DNA from: an uncultured Cyclobacteriaceae bacterium
Lineage (GTDB): Bacteria; Bacteroidota; Bacteroidia; Cytophagales; Cyclobacteriaceae
Assembly (NCBI GenBank): GCA_905479015.1
Contig: CAJQKV010000037.1
Span: 51,238-115,237, forward strand
Length of the DNA: 64,000 nucleotides
Direction of reading: 5' to 3'
Shown: positions 35,867 to 43,844 of the stretch, piece after piece
Numbering within the stretch: the first letter of the stretch is position 1
Layout of the letters: every line of letters starts with the position of its first letter
The notes under the pieces: generated by a model
Told to the model about the DNA's origin: nothing
Databases searched by the model: none
What the model saw: only the letters and a program-made list of their open reading frames with translations
Program-made: the position numbers and the translations under genes

Positions 35867-36526
35867 ATGAAATTACATAAGGAAGGGAATACGATTATAC
35901 CCTGGTTCGTCATAGGTGTTGTTGCACTGTATTTATTGCTGACATGGTTAATTCCACTAGAGCTATTCAGATTGGTTTTAGGTGGCTTATCATCGATTTT
36001 CTTAGTCCTGGTGGTTGCTTTTTTTCGTGTGCCTAAGATTCAAGTGCCCGTGGGGAATGATCTGGTAATTGCCCCAGCCGAGGGGAAAGTAGTGGTCTTA
36101 GAAAAAGTGATGGTTGATGAGTTTCTCAAAGAGGAGCGGATACAAGTGTCCATCTTTATGTCTCCGTTAAATGTACACATCAATCGAGCGCCTGTCTCAG
36201 GAAAAATAAATTATTTTCATTATCATCCGGGTAAATACTTGGTAGCCTGGCATCCCAAATCGAGCACGGAGAATGAAAGGACTTCTATTGGTTTCGAGAT
36301 GTCAAATGGGGTACGTATTTTTATGAGGCAAATAGCTGGCGCTGTAGCGAGAAGAATCGCTTTTTATAAAGAACTGGACGATAAGATAAGTGTAGCAGAC
36401 GAGGTGGGCTTTATAAGATTTGGAAGCCGAGTAGATCTTTTTCTCCCCTTAGAAGCAAATCTAAAGGTGAAAATAGGAGATAAAACCACGGGAGGAGAAA
36501 CCATCATCGCTCATTTAAAGTCATAG
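35867..36526 (+). CDS. psd: Phosphatidylserine decarboxylase (short, archaetidylserine-type)
   Basis: A 219-residue proenzyme that makes phosphatidylethanolamine from phosphatidylserine. Two hydrophobic segments (about 12-30 and 36-53) anchor the N-terminus. FMSPLNVHINRAPVSG and the self-cleavage site Gly186-Ser187 in FIRFGSRVD are present; cleavage there yields the pyruvoyl group. The short length (about 220 residues) is the archaeal-like class common in Bacteroidota. It follows gdhA without a gap and precedes a small RDD membrane gene. Confidence 0.93.
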   Translation: MKLHKEGNTIIPWFVIGVVALYLLLTWLIPLELFRLVLGGLSSIFLVLVVAFFRVPKIQVPVGNDLVIAPAEGKVVVLEKVMVDEFLKEERIQVSIFMSPLNVHINRAPVSGKINYFHYHPGKYLVAWHPKSSTENERTSIGFEMSNGVRIFMRQIAGAVARRIAFYKELDDKISVADEVGFIRFGSRVDLFLPLEANLKVKIGDKTTGGETIIAHLKS

Positions 36527-36534
36527 TTGCCGAG

Positions 36535-37041
36535 GTGAATAACAAAAATCATGCAAGTTTTGGATTGCGTTTTTTAGCTTATGTACTTGACGCTTTTGTT
36601 TTGCAGCTTTTACAAATCATCGTCATCATACCCTTTTTGCTGAGCTTAGGTTTTGCTTTTGTGGATGCACCTTTTGACTGGGAGGCTTATGACCGTTATG
36701 ATGATGCATTCTTCACAGATTTAGGACTATGGATAGACCAAGCGCGTCCGCTTATTTTTGCAGGATTTATTGCCCAAACGCTTTACTTTTCCCTTTTAGA
36801 ATCAAGTCATCTACAAGCTTCTTTAGGTAAGCTTGCATTGGGGATTAAAGTGGTAGATCAGCAAGGTGCGCGGCTTGATTTCCTTTATTGTTTGGTCAGA
36901 AATATGAGTAAATTCTTATCTAGCTTGATTTTTATGTTGGGTTATCTGATGGCTGCAGTAACTAAAAACAAACAAGCGCTGCATGACTTGATCGCAGGGT
37001 CTTATGTTATTCGCCCTGTGGTAGATCGCAATGTAGATTAA
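36535..37041 (+). CDS. RDD-family membrane protein
   Basis: A 168-residue protein with an RDD domain: GLRFLAYVLDAFVLQLLQII at the N-terminus has the Arg and Asp that name the family, and LGKLALGIKVVDQQGARLDF and TKNKQALHDLIAGSYV are typical. Three membrane segments are expected. The role of RDD proteins is mostly unknown; some affect ion tolerance. GTG start at 36535, 8 bases after the psd stop. Confidence 0.85.
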   Translation: MNNKNHASFGLRFLAYVLDAFVLQLLQIIVIIPFLLSLGFAFVDAPFDWEAYDRYDDAFFTDLGLWIDQARPLIFAGFIAQTLYFSLLESSHLQASLGKLALGIKVVDQQGARLDFLYCLVRNMSKFLSSLIFMLGYLMAAVTKNKQALHDLIAGSYVIRPVVDRNVD

Positions 37042-37070
37042 AATTGTATTCTCAGGATAATCAATAAGTT

Positions 37071-37208
37071 GTTTTTTAGGTGGTTCAAGTCCCGTCCAGA
37101 CCTAAAAACATAAACCCTTGATAATTAACAGTTGATATTTTTATATACACACATAATTAGTAATTTTTTGAAAAATAAGGAGTTACCGTTGGGTTCGAGT
37201 TCCGTCCA
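37071..37208 (+). repeat. Two tRNA T-arm-like repeats, the first inside an inverted repeat
   Basis: GGTTCAAGTCCCGTCCA (37082-37098) and GGTTCGAGTTCCGTCCA (37192-37208) are direct repeats 110 bases apart with two differences. Both contain the TTCRAGT T-loop consensus. No D-arm or anticodon arm is present, and the T-stems pair poorly, so neither is an intact tRNA. The first copy lies within TTTTTAGGT (37073-37081) / ACCTAAAAA (37100-37108), a 9-bp inverted repeat that could be a weak terminator between the convergent RDD and fRMsr genes. Confidence 0.5.
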
Positions 37209-37227
37209 TATTAATAGACTCAATGCT

Positions 37228-37698
37228 CTAGATCAGCGCGATGAACTTGGTTAAATAATGCGCATCTATTTCATCGAAAGAATTCAAGACATCACTGTCT
37301 ACATCGAGCACGAAAAGCACGTTATCCTCTTTTATTTTTGGGATTACAATTTCAGATTTCGAATGACCACTGCAAGCAATGTGACCCGGAAATAACTCAA
37401 CATCTGGAACGATGATGGTATTTTTTTGCTCCCAGCTGCGTCCGCAAACACCTTTGCCCAGTGGGATTCTGGTACAGGCTATAGGACCTTGAAAAGGACC
37501 GAGCACCAGGGTTTTATTTTTGACAAGGTAAAAACCTACCCAAAAGAAATCAAAGGACATTTTTAAAACGGCGGCCATATTGGCCATATTGGCTATGAGG
37601 TCGGGTTCATCTTTTATCAAGGCTGTCAACTTAGGAAGTATCGTTTGATATCTTTCTTCCTTTGATTTGGATTTATCTAAAATGATTTCTGCCTCCAT
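37228..37698 (-). CDS. Free methionine-(R)-sulfoxide reductase (GAF domain)
   Basis: A 156-residue GAF-domain protein of the fRMsr (MsrC/YtsP) family, which reduces free Met-R-sulfoxide. The family cysteines are Cys75 (PIACTRIP), Cys85 (GVCGRSW) and Cys109 (HIACSGHS), with the conserved SEIVIP strand following. The length is standard. It lies downstream of the cupin gene with 2 bases between, so the redox enzyme, cupin and ribD share a transcript. Confidence 0.9.
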   Translation of the reverse strand: MEAEIILDKSKSKEERYQTILPKLTALIKDEPDLIANMANMAAVLKMSFDFFWVGFYLVKNKTLVLGPFQGPIACTRIPLGKGVCGRSWEQKNTIIVPDVELFPGHIACSGHSKSEIVIPKIKEDNVLFVLDVDSDVLNSFDEIDAHYLTKFIALI

Positions 37699-37700
37699 GG

Positions 37701-38066
37701 TTATATTATTTGAGGATTTTGTACGGTCAATGGACCTTGAGCAGATCCTGTATTGAGCGTTTCTTTGGGTTCAAACATCAATATCTGGGTTTCATTTTCT
37801 GCCGAGGGTTTGTGTTCAACGCCTTTAGGTATAACGGCGAAGTCTCCTTCATGTAATACCAGAGTTTGGTCACGAAGTTCCATTTTCATACATCCCTTGA
37901 CTACCCAAAACATCTCGTCTTCATCGTCGTGTTGATGCCAAATAAAATCACCCTTGATTTTAGCGATTTTAACGGCCTGACCATTAAGTTCTGCAACTAC
38001 ATGTGGGGTCCAATGTGAAGTGAAGTGATCAAATTTTTCTTGAATGTTACTTTTAGTTATGCTCAT
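37701..38066 (-). CDS. Cupin-domain protein
   Basis: A 121-residue single-domain cupin. Motif 1 is WHQHDDEDEMFWVVKGCMKME and motif 2 HEGDFAVIPKGVEHKP, giving the His/Glu metal ligands of the fold. Cupins of this size range from isomerases to binding proteins, so I cannot assign a reaction. The ATG overlaps the ribD stop by 14 bases, which points to coupled translation. Confidence 0.85.
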   Translation of the reverse strand: MSITKSNIQEKFDHFTSHWTPHVVAELNGQAVKIAKIKGDFIWHQHDDEDEMFWVVKGCMKMELRDQTLVLHEGDFAVIPKGVEHKPSAENETQILMFEPKETLNTGSAQGPLTVQNPQII

Positions 38067-39081
38067 TGTAGTAGGTAGTTAACGTATCATTTGAAATCTG
38101 GGTGCTTTGGTGAGGTAGAGCCACCATCTTGGGTGCTTGAATACCTCTAGAAAATTTTTGGGGACTGGTAAAAACACGGGCTTCATCCCAAAGGTTTAAA
38201 CTAAGGAATTTCTCGATGGTATGAGTGCCTCCTTCCACGAGAATGGACTGAATATTCAATTGATGAAGTTGATCTAAAATGGCTGTGATGGGATCCGCTG
38301 AATTCAAAGTGTGATAGGTGATGTTTTTCCTACTCTTTTTTGGAAATTGGGTAAATACTAAAGTTTTTTGAGTTCCATCGAAAAGATGAAGGGCTTCATT
38401 CAATTCATTTCTTGGATCTATTACGATTCTGGTGGGATTTGATCCTTGCCAATCTCGAGTAGTTAATCTGGGGTTATCATGTTTGGCCGTATTGTAGCCT
38501 ACCAGAATACCCATCTCCTCACTGCGCCATTTATGCACAAGTTGTCTTGATAGGGGATTACTGATCCATTTAGAATTAAAATCAGTTCTGGCGACAAAAT
38601 GATCTTGTGTTTGTGCCCATTTTAAAATAATGTAAGGTCTGTTTTTTGATGTAGAGGTAAAAAAACGGCGATTTACGTGATGCCCTTCTTCTTGCATGCA
38701 TCCTATTTCGACTTGAATTCCGGCAGCCTTGAGTCGTTTGATGCCCGCACCATTGACCGCTTCAAATGGATCTTGAGAAGCCATGACAACTCTGGCTACC
38801 TTTTTAGCAATGAGCAAATCTGCGCAAGGCGGTGTTTTACCATAATGGGCGCAAGGTTCCAGCGTGACATATACGGTGGCCCCTGCAATTTCAGTAGTCG
38901 CATTTTTAATGGCATTGACCTCTGCATGTGCTGCACCGTAGGCTTGATGAAATCCTTCTCCGATGATTTTTTCATTTTTCACGATGACACAGCCTACCAA
39001 TGGGTTGGGGGCCACTTTACCCATACCTAAAAGAGCAAGCGCAAAAGCCCTCTTCATAAAAAGCACATCTTTATCAGACAT
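38053..39081 (-). CDS. ribD: Bifunctional riboflavin biosynthesis deaminase/reductase RibD
   Basis: A 342-residue cytosolic enzyme for the second and third steps of riboflavin synthesis. The N-terminal deaminase has zinc ligands in HAEV (His52, Glu54) and PCAHYGKTPPC (Cys77, Cys86). The C-terminal reductase begins near residue 145 (RPYIILKWAQTQD) and ends with ILVEGGTHTIEKFL. I use the ATG at 39081; an in-frame TTG or longer start at 39096 would add five residues. It is divergent from prmC. Confidence 0.94.
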   Translation of the reverse strand: MSDKDVLFMKRAFALALLGMGKVAPNPLVGCVIVKNEKIIGEGFHQAYGAAHAEVNAIKNATTEIAGATVYVTLEPCAHYGKTPPCADLLIAKKVARVVMASQDPFEAVNGAGIKRLKAAGIQVEIGCMQEEGHHVNRRFFTSTSKNRPYIILKWAQTQDHFVARTDFNSKWISNPLSRQLVHKWRSEEMGILVGYNTAKHDNPRLTTRDWQGSNPTRIVIDPRNELNEALHLFDGTQKTLVFTQFPKKSRKNITYHTLNSADPITAILDQLHQLNIQSILVEGGTHTIEKFLSLNLWDEARVFTSPQKFSRGIQAPKMVALPHQSTQISNDTLTTYYNEHN

Positions 39082-39174
39082 ACTGCAAAGTAACAAACAA
39101 TATTGAGCAGTAGAAAGCCATCTTCTCTGCGAAATGTTATTTAATTCTGATGGGCTGATTTAGTTTTACTTCTT

Positions 39175-40017
39175 ATGAGTCTTTCGATTAAGGTATTATA
39201 TGACCATTTTGTTCACGAGTTAGAAACTAAATGGGAGCTAGACGAATCCAAAAAGATAGCGGAAATCGTCTTCAGCCATCTTTTTGGGTTGTCCAGGATA
39301 GATATTTTTTTAAATAAATCGATTTCTGAACCAGAAGAGCAGTTGGCTCCCGTATTACACCGCTTATTGAGAGGGGAACCGGTACAATACGTATTGAATC
39401 ATGCCGCCTTTTTTGGACTGTCATTTTTTGTCAATCCCGATGTACTTATTCCAAGGCAAGAAACCGAAGAGTTGGTCGCATTGATCTTAAAGGAGAATGA
39501 CCATAGATCAAAAAATATTTTGGATATTGGTACGGGTTCAGGGATCATAGCGCTTGCGCTGCATACACATAGACCCAAATGGAAGGTATCAGCTTGGGAC
39601 CTTTCTCCAGAGGCTCTGGAAATAGCTGAGCGCAATGCGCATCAACTTAAGCTAACCGTTGATTTTGCCTGTTTAGATATTTTGAACAAGGATCCAGATG
39701 CTGATCAATATCACGTAATCATCAGTAATCCGCCTTACATACCAAGCGCTGAAAAGTCATTGATGGCAGGACATGTAGTGGATTATGAACCTGAATTGGC
39801 TCTTTTTGTTGCCGATGATCATCCTTTAATTTTTTATGATGCGATTGCTAAATATGCCCTGAAATCATTGAAAAAGAAGGGAAAACTCTATTTTGAGATT
39901 CACGAAGATTTTGCCCATCAAATCCAGGCCTTATTGAATCATCTTGGATTTGAAGAGATAGTCATACACCATGACCTTAATAAAAAAGCGCGCATGGCCT
40001 CTGCAATACGTAGCTAA
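39175..40017 (+). CDS. prmC: Peptide chain release factor N5-glutamine methyltransferase
   Basis: A 280-residue methyltransferase (PrmC/HemK) that methylates the GGQ glutamine of RF1 and RF2. The N-terminal helical domain ends near RGEPVQYVLNHAAFFGL. The SAM motif DIGTGSG is at 117-123 and the glutamine-binding NPPY at 185-188, followed by IPSAEKSLM. The length and divergence from ribD are both ordinary. Confidence 0.94.
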   Translation: MSLSIKVLYDHFVHELETKWELDESKKIAEIVFSHLFGLSRIDIFLNKSISEPEEQLAPVLHRLLRGEPVQYVLNHAAFFGLSFFVNPDVLIPRQETEELVALILKENDHRSKNILDIGTGSGIIALALHTHRPKWKVSAWDLSPEALEIAERNAHQLKLTVDFACLDILNKDPDADQYHVIISNPPYIPSAEKSLMAGHVVDYEPELALFVADDHPLIFYDAIAKYALKSLKKKGKLYFEIHEDFAHQIQALLNHLGFEEIVIHHDLNKKARMASAIRS

Positions 40018-40260
40018 CAGATTAGTTAAGGAGGTAAAAGGATTCAATTTAAATGGATGATTCCCTTCCCACTTATTTTTCGACTCATCATTTTCTCTAA
40101 GGCTTTGGGAGCATTGATGTTAATTTTTATTTTGAAAAGCTTTGCTGACCCAATATTCCTGATTTAAATCGACGATTTTTGTATAGATTTTTTTTAGAGG
40201 ATAAGTCGTAAACTAGATACCTATTTCTTTACGAATCCGTTCAAGATGGGTAACTATTTA

Positions 40261-40300
40261 GACAACCTGATTTAATTAAATCAAGTTGTCAATTTTATTT
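40261..40300 (+). terminator. Hairpin terminator downstream of prmC
   Basis: GACAACCTGATTT (40261-40273) pairs with AAATCAAGTTGTC (40278-40290), one mismatch, followed on the plus strand by a T-rich run. It overlaps the last codons and stop (40276-40278) of the convergent kinase gene. On the minus strand the mismatch becomes a G-U pair, so it may act in both directions. The 258 bases between prmC and this site hold no gene I trust. Confidence 0.6.
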
Positions 40301-41358
40301 TTTTTAATGGCCTGCTCAGCGATAAGGCTGATTTGTTTCATGGCGGTCGGCAAAGAGGCGAATCGAGGGTCTTGGGTAAGCCCTTGCTGGTATCTATAAT
40401 ATATTTGCTGGATGATCACGGCAATCTTTAATAAGCCATAGACATAATAAAAAACTGGATTTTCCATGATTCTACCTGTTTTTAACTCGTATTGATGGAT
40501 GATTTCTTCTCTGGTGAGATTACCAGCAAGGTGAGTGGGGCTGAATTGAAGGTCTTTCATTTCATCTGGATCACTTGGATTCACCCAATAGCCTAAACTT
40601 GTACCTAAATCCATTAGAGGATCCCCAAGAGTAGCCATTTCCCAATCAAGAACAGCAGAGACCTTGGTCCAGTCATCAGGATTAAGTATCAAATTATCAT
40701 ATTTGAAATCATTATGAATGAGACTTATGTGACGGGAGGTCATTTGGTGTTCATTCAACCATTTGATGATGAAATCTATTTTTGAGAAATCATCTGTTTT
40801 GGCTTGGTAATACCTCTTACCCCAACCCGATATTTGTCTGTCAACATATCCTTGGGGTCTACCTAAGTCACCGAGTCCTGCCTGTTGGGGATCTACTTGA
40901 TGTAGTTTTATCAGCGTATCTAACCAAGCGGTAGATATTTTTTTCATTTTATCAGTTTTAGGATGCATATCTTGAGGCATACCATGCCTTAATATGACGC
41001 CTCTTACTCTTTCCATCACATAAAAAGGAGATCCAATAATAGTGAGATCTTCGGTATAATAAAATGGGGTGGGTACTTTGTGATCTACAGATTTCAGTCC
41101 AGATAGAATACGATATTCACGACCCATGTCATGACCTGATTTGACTTTTGCTCCGACTGGGGGTCGTCTAAGCACATATTCAGTATCACCCATTGAGATC
41201 AAATACGTCAGATTGGAATATCCTCCAGGGAATTGTTTGATCGTCAAAGGCCCAGAGGTATTGGGTAGATGGTCCAAAAGGCATGCCTCTAGCCGTGAGA
41301 TAGGAAGTTCCTCTCCTGGACGCGTAGCGATCGCCTTATCGTTCCAATCCATATTCAT
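40276..41358 (-). CDS. APH-fold acyl-CoA kinase, LvaA / ACAD11 N-domain type (inferred)
   Basis: A 360-residue phosphotransferase of the APH/choline-kinase fold. The N-lobe has FPGGYSNLTYLI and a lysine/arginine strand. The catalytic loop is LIHNDFKYDNLI (His215, Asp217, Asn222), and the metal Asp238 lies in VLDWEMATLGDPLMD, the form seen in the N-terminal half of ACAD10/ACAD11. It lies last in a minus-strand operon, 34 bases after an acyl-CoA dehydrogenase of the ACAD10/11 kind. In LvaA and ACAD11 the kinase phosphorylates a 4-hydroxyacyl-CoA. The same reaction here is inferred from family and neighbour; a general 'phosphotransferase' is the safe name. Confidence 0.8.
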   Translation of the reverse strand: MNMDWNDKAIATRPGEELPISRLEACLLDHLPNTSGPLTIKQFPGGYSNLTYLISMGDTEYVLRRPPVGAKVKSGHDMGREYRILSGLKSVDHKVPTPFYYTEDLTIIGSPFYVMERVRGVILRHGMPQDMHPKTDKMKKISTAWLDTLIKLHQVDPQQAGLGDLGRPQGYVDRQISGWGKRYYQAKTDDFSKIDFIIKWLNEHQMTSRHISLIHNDFKYDNLILNPDDWTKVSAVLDWEMATLGDPLMDLGTSLGYWVNPSDPDEMKDLQFSPTHLAGNLTREEIIHQYELKTGRIMENPVFYYVYGLLKIAVIIQQIYYRYQQGLTQDPRFASLPTAMKQISLIAEQAIKKNKIDNLI

Positions 41359-41392
41359 TTATCTTTTAATTCTATTGAATGGATTCATCGGG

Positions 41393-42574
41393 TTAACGGT
41401 AATTTTTTAAAATCTGTTTAGCTGTACTGCTTTTGTGTACTTCATCTGCACCATCGTAGATACGCGCACTTCGTTCCAGTCTAAACCAAGTCGCCAATAT
41501 CGTATCATCGGAGATACCCAAAGCACCATGCACTTGAATGGCTCGATCCAAAACGCTTTGCATTACATTGGCACAATAAAATTTTATCATTGAAATTTCA
41601 ATTCTTGCCTTTGAAGCACCGATTGTATCAATTTTATGTGCAGCGTCTTTTACCATTAATCTGGCCGCATGGATCTCGGCCCTACTTTCGGCAATCCAAT
41701 GTTGAATCGTTTGTTTGTCCGCTAATGTTTTTCCAGGGGAAATTTCTCTAGAAACGGCGCGCTTACACATCATATCAAATGCTCTTTCACAGATACCGAT
41801 CCATCGCATGCAGTGGTGAATTCTTCCAGGGCCCAATCTTTTTTGTGCAATAGCAAAACCATCGCCTTCGCTTCCCAGTATATTCGCGGTGGGCACTCGA
41901 CAGTTTTCATATTTTATTTCTGCATGACTGTGCCATCCAGAGCCTTTTTCTCCCATGACGGAAATATTACGAATGAGATTAAAACCAGGGTTATCGGTGG
42001 AAACAATTATCTGACTGGCCATTCTATGAGGATCGGTCCCATGGGGATCACTGACGACCATGACAATGGCAAAAGTAGCACCATCAGCGGCAGAAGTGAA
42101 CCATTTATGTCCATTGATTACGTATTCTTCACCGTCCTTGATGGCAATGGTCCCCATGATGGTTGGGTTAGATCCTGGATGATCAGGTTCCGTCATAGAA
42201 AAACAGCTCCTGATATCACCCGCTAGTAGCGGCATGAGGAACTGGGCTTTTTGATTTTCAGTACCAAATTCGATTAAGATTTCCATATTACCCGCATCTG
42301 GAGCTTGACAGTTGAAGCAATAATGCCCATAAGGACTGCTTCCCAATAATGCACTGACTTCACCAAATGCGGCGACAGATAAACCTAGGCCTCCATATTC
42401 AGTAGGAATTTGAGGAATCCATAAACCTGCAGCTTTGACCTTTTCTCTGACTTTGTCTAGATGAGGAACCACTATATCCCACGGTTTACTATGGTATTTG
42501 GTCTCTAGAGGAAATATATGCTCATCCAGTGTGGCCTGAACTTTGGCCAAGATTTCTTTTAATTGATCATTCAT
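41393..42574 (-). CDS. Acyl-CoA dehydrogenase, ACAD10/11-like
   Basis: A 393-residue FAD enzyme of the acyl-CoA dehydrogenase family. The FAD-binding strand is SMTEPDHPGSNPT, the sheet region contains INGHKWFTSAADGA, and the C-terminal helical domain carries QVHGALGISDD. The C-terminal motif is DGADEVH at 374-380, as in ACAD10/11 (DGPDEVH), in place of the YEGTxxI form of short/medium-chain enzymes. This places it with the group that acts on phosphorylated 4-hydroxyacyl-CoAs, consistent with the APH kinase next to it. It overlaps the MaoC gene by 8 bases and probably shares its transcript. Confidence 0.88.
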   Translation of the reverse strand: MNDQLKEILAKVQATLDEHIFPLETKYHSKPWDIVVPHLDKVREKVKAAGLWIPQIPTEYGGLGLSVAAFGEVSALLGSSPYGHYCFNCQAPDAGNMEILIEFGTENQKAQFLMPLLAGDIRSCFSMTEPDHPGSNPTIMGTIAIKDGEEYVINGHKWFTSAADGATFAIVMVVSDPHGTDPHRMASQIIVSTDNPGFNLIRNISVMGEKGSGWHSHAEIKYENCRVPTANILGSEGDGFAIAQKRLGPGRIHHCMRWIGICERAFDMMCKRAVSREISPGKTLADKQTIQHWIAESRAEIHAARLMVKDAAHKIDTIGASKARIEISMIKFYCANVMQSVLDRAIQVHGALGISDDTILATWFRLERSARIYDGADEVHKSSTAKQILKNYR

Positions 42575-43055
42575 CTTTTTTAGTATAAGCTTGACCTATG
42601 AATTCAGCCACACAAACAGGTTTTTCAGTACCCTGACATTCGAAGACCACTTTAAACTTGTAGCGACCCCCTCCGTCAAATTCGTTGAATTCCATCAAGG
42701 ACAACCGGCCCCGCACCTTGCTACCAGAAAGTGTTGGATGAGGGAATCTTACTTTATCTAAGCCATAGTTTACGCCCATGGTGACGTCATTTATTTGGTA
42801 GGTCTCGTTAGCGAATTTAGCAGCAAAAGAGAGTACTAAGAAACCATGTGCTACCGTTTGACCGTAAGGCGAATATTTTTTAGACTTTTCTTCATCAATA
42901 TGAATCCATTGGGTATCCCCAGTGAGTTCAGCGAAAGTGTTGATCTTCTCTTGGGTGATTACATTCCATTCGGTAAGTCCCAATTCTTTTCCGATCGCAT
43001 CTTTCAGATCCGTCAAATGATTAAATGAGGTTGCGTAGGGTTTATCTGTCATCAT
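42567..43055 (-). CDS. MaoC-like (R)-enoyl-CoA hydratase
   Basis: A 162-residue hot-dog fold hydratase of the MaoC family. The catalytic motif is FAELTGDTQWIHIDEEKSK followed by the GQTVAHGFLVLSF segment; the Asp and His are the hydratase dyad. It would hydrate trans-2-enoyl-CoA. I start at the ATG at 43055; a TTG at 43073 in frame would overlap the SDR gene. It sits between SDR and dehydrogenase genes in one operon. Confidence 0.88.
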   Translation of the reverse strand: MMTDKPYATSFNHLTDLKDAIGKELGLTEWNVITQEKINTFAELTGDTQWIHIDEEKSKKYSPYGQTVAHGFLVLSFAAKFANETYQINDVTMGVNYGLDKVRFPHPTLSGSKVRGRLSLMEFNEFDGGGRYKFKVVFECQGTEKPVCVAEFIGQAYTKKDE

Positions 43056-43062
43056 TTTATAT

Positions 43063-43836
43063 TTATCCTGCAATTAAAAACCCACCGTCTGCAGTAAAGG
43101 TTGAGCCCGTACAATAGCTAGATGCATCAGAAGCAAGAAAGAGGGCAAGTCCTGCAATTTCATCAGGTTCGGCCATGCGATTCAAAGCCAAATGCTTGGT
43201 AAACCGAGCCAAGTTTTTTTCATCTGACCACAAGGCTTTACTGAATTTTGTTTTAATCAAGCCAGGACAAATGACATTGCTTCGAATCCCTTGCTGGCCC
43301 CATTCTTTGGCTTGCGTTTTGGTAAGCATAATCAATCCTGCTTTGCTTATACTGTAAAGACCTAGGCCTGCGCTGGGTTTAATTCCTTCTACGGATGAGA
43401 TATTAATAATAGATCCCCCCCCTCTTTCAACCATGGAGGGGCGGCACAGATTACTCAGTAAAAAGCAGGCACGCAAGTTGATGTTCATTATTTTGTCAAA
43501 GACCCCACCATCTGCTTGATCGATAGGTCCATAGACTGGATTGGTAGCCGCATTGTTAACCAAAATATCTATGCCACCGAAGTGGGTAATAGTTTCCTCA
43601 ACCAGCATTTTGAGTTGTGCTTCATCTCCTACATTACATACGATGCCATGGGCACTTAAACCTGCTGCGGTTAGGCTATTTACGGTCTCGTCAATGCCTT
43701 CTTTTTTTCGACTGCTGATCACGACTTTGGCACCTTGCTCGGCCAATGCCAAAGCAATAGCGGCACCAATTCCTTTACTTGCACCAGTAATGAGTGCAAC
43801 TTTTCCCTTTATTTCAAATTTTTCTTTTATGCTCAT
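43063..43836 (-). CDS. SDR-family oxidoreductase
   Basis: A 257-residue classical short-chain dehydrogenase/reductase. The cofactor motif is TGASKGIGAAIA, followed by NNAATNP, the catalytic Ser in NISSVEG, and Tyr-Lys in YSISKAG. SSRKKEG after strand 2 suggests NADP(H). The last strand, GSTFTADGGFLI, is typical. In this operon a 3-hydroxyacyl-CoA or similar acyl substrate is likely (inference). It lies 8 bases after the next SDR gene upstream. Confidence 0.88.
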   Translation of the reverse strand: MSIKEKFEIKGKVALITGASKGIGAAIALALAEQGAKVVISSRKKEGIDETVNSLTAAGLSAHGIVCNVGDEAQLKMLVEETITHFGGIDILVNNAATNPVYGPIDQADGGVFDKIMNINLRACFLLSNLCRPSMVERGGGSIINISSVEGIKPSAGLGLYSISKAGLIMLTKTQAKEWGQQGIRSNVICPGLIKTKFSKALWSDEKNLARFTKHLALNRMAEPDEIAGLALFLASDASSYCTGSTFTADGGFLIAG

Positions 43837-43844
43837 AATTTTTT

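Noticed and set aside
37041..37110. A complete tRNA gene around the T-arm-like sequence
   Set aside because: I found no D-arm, anticodon arm or matching acceptor strand upstream, and the T-stem has mismatches.
40057..40167. 36-codon hydrophobic frame downstream of prmC, with an AAGGAGGT sequence about 20 bases before it
   Set aside because: The Shine-Dalgarno-like sequence is too far from the ATG, Bacteroidota use it little, and a 36-residue hydrophobic frame is expected by chance in AT-rich DNA. No family resemblance was firm enough.
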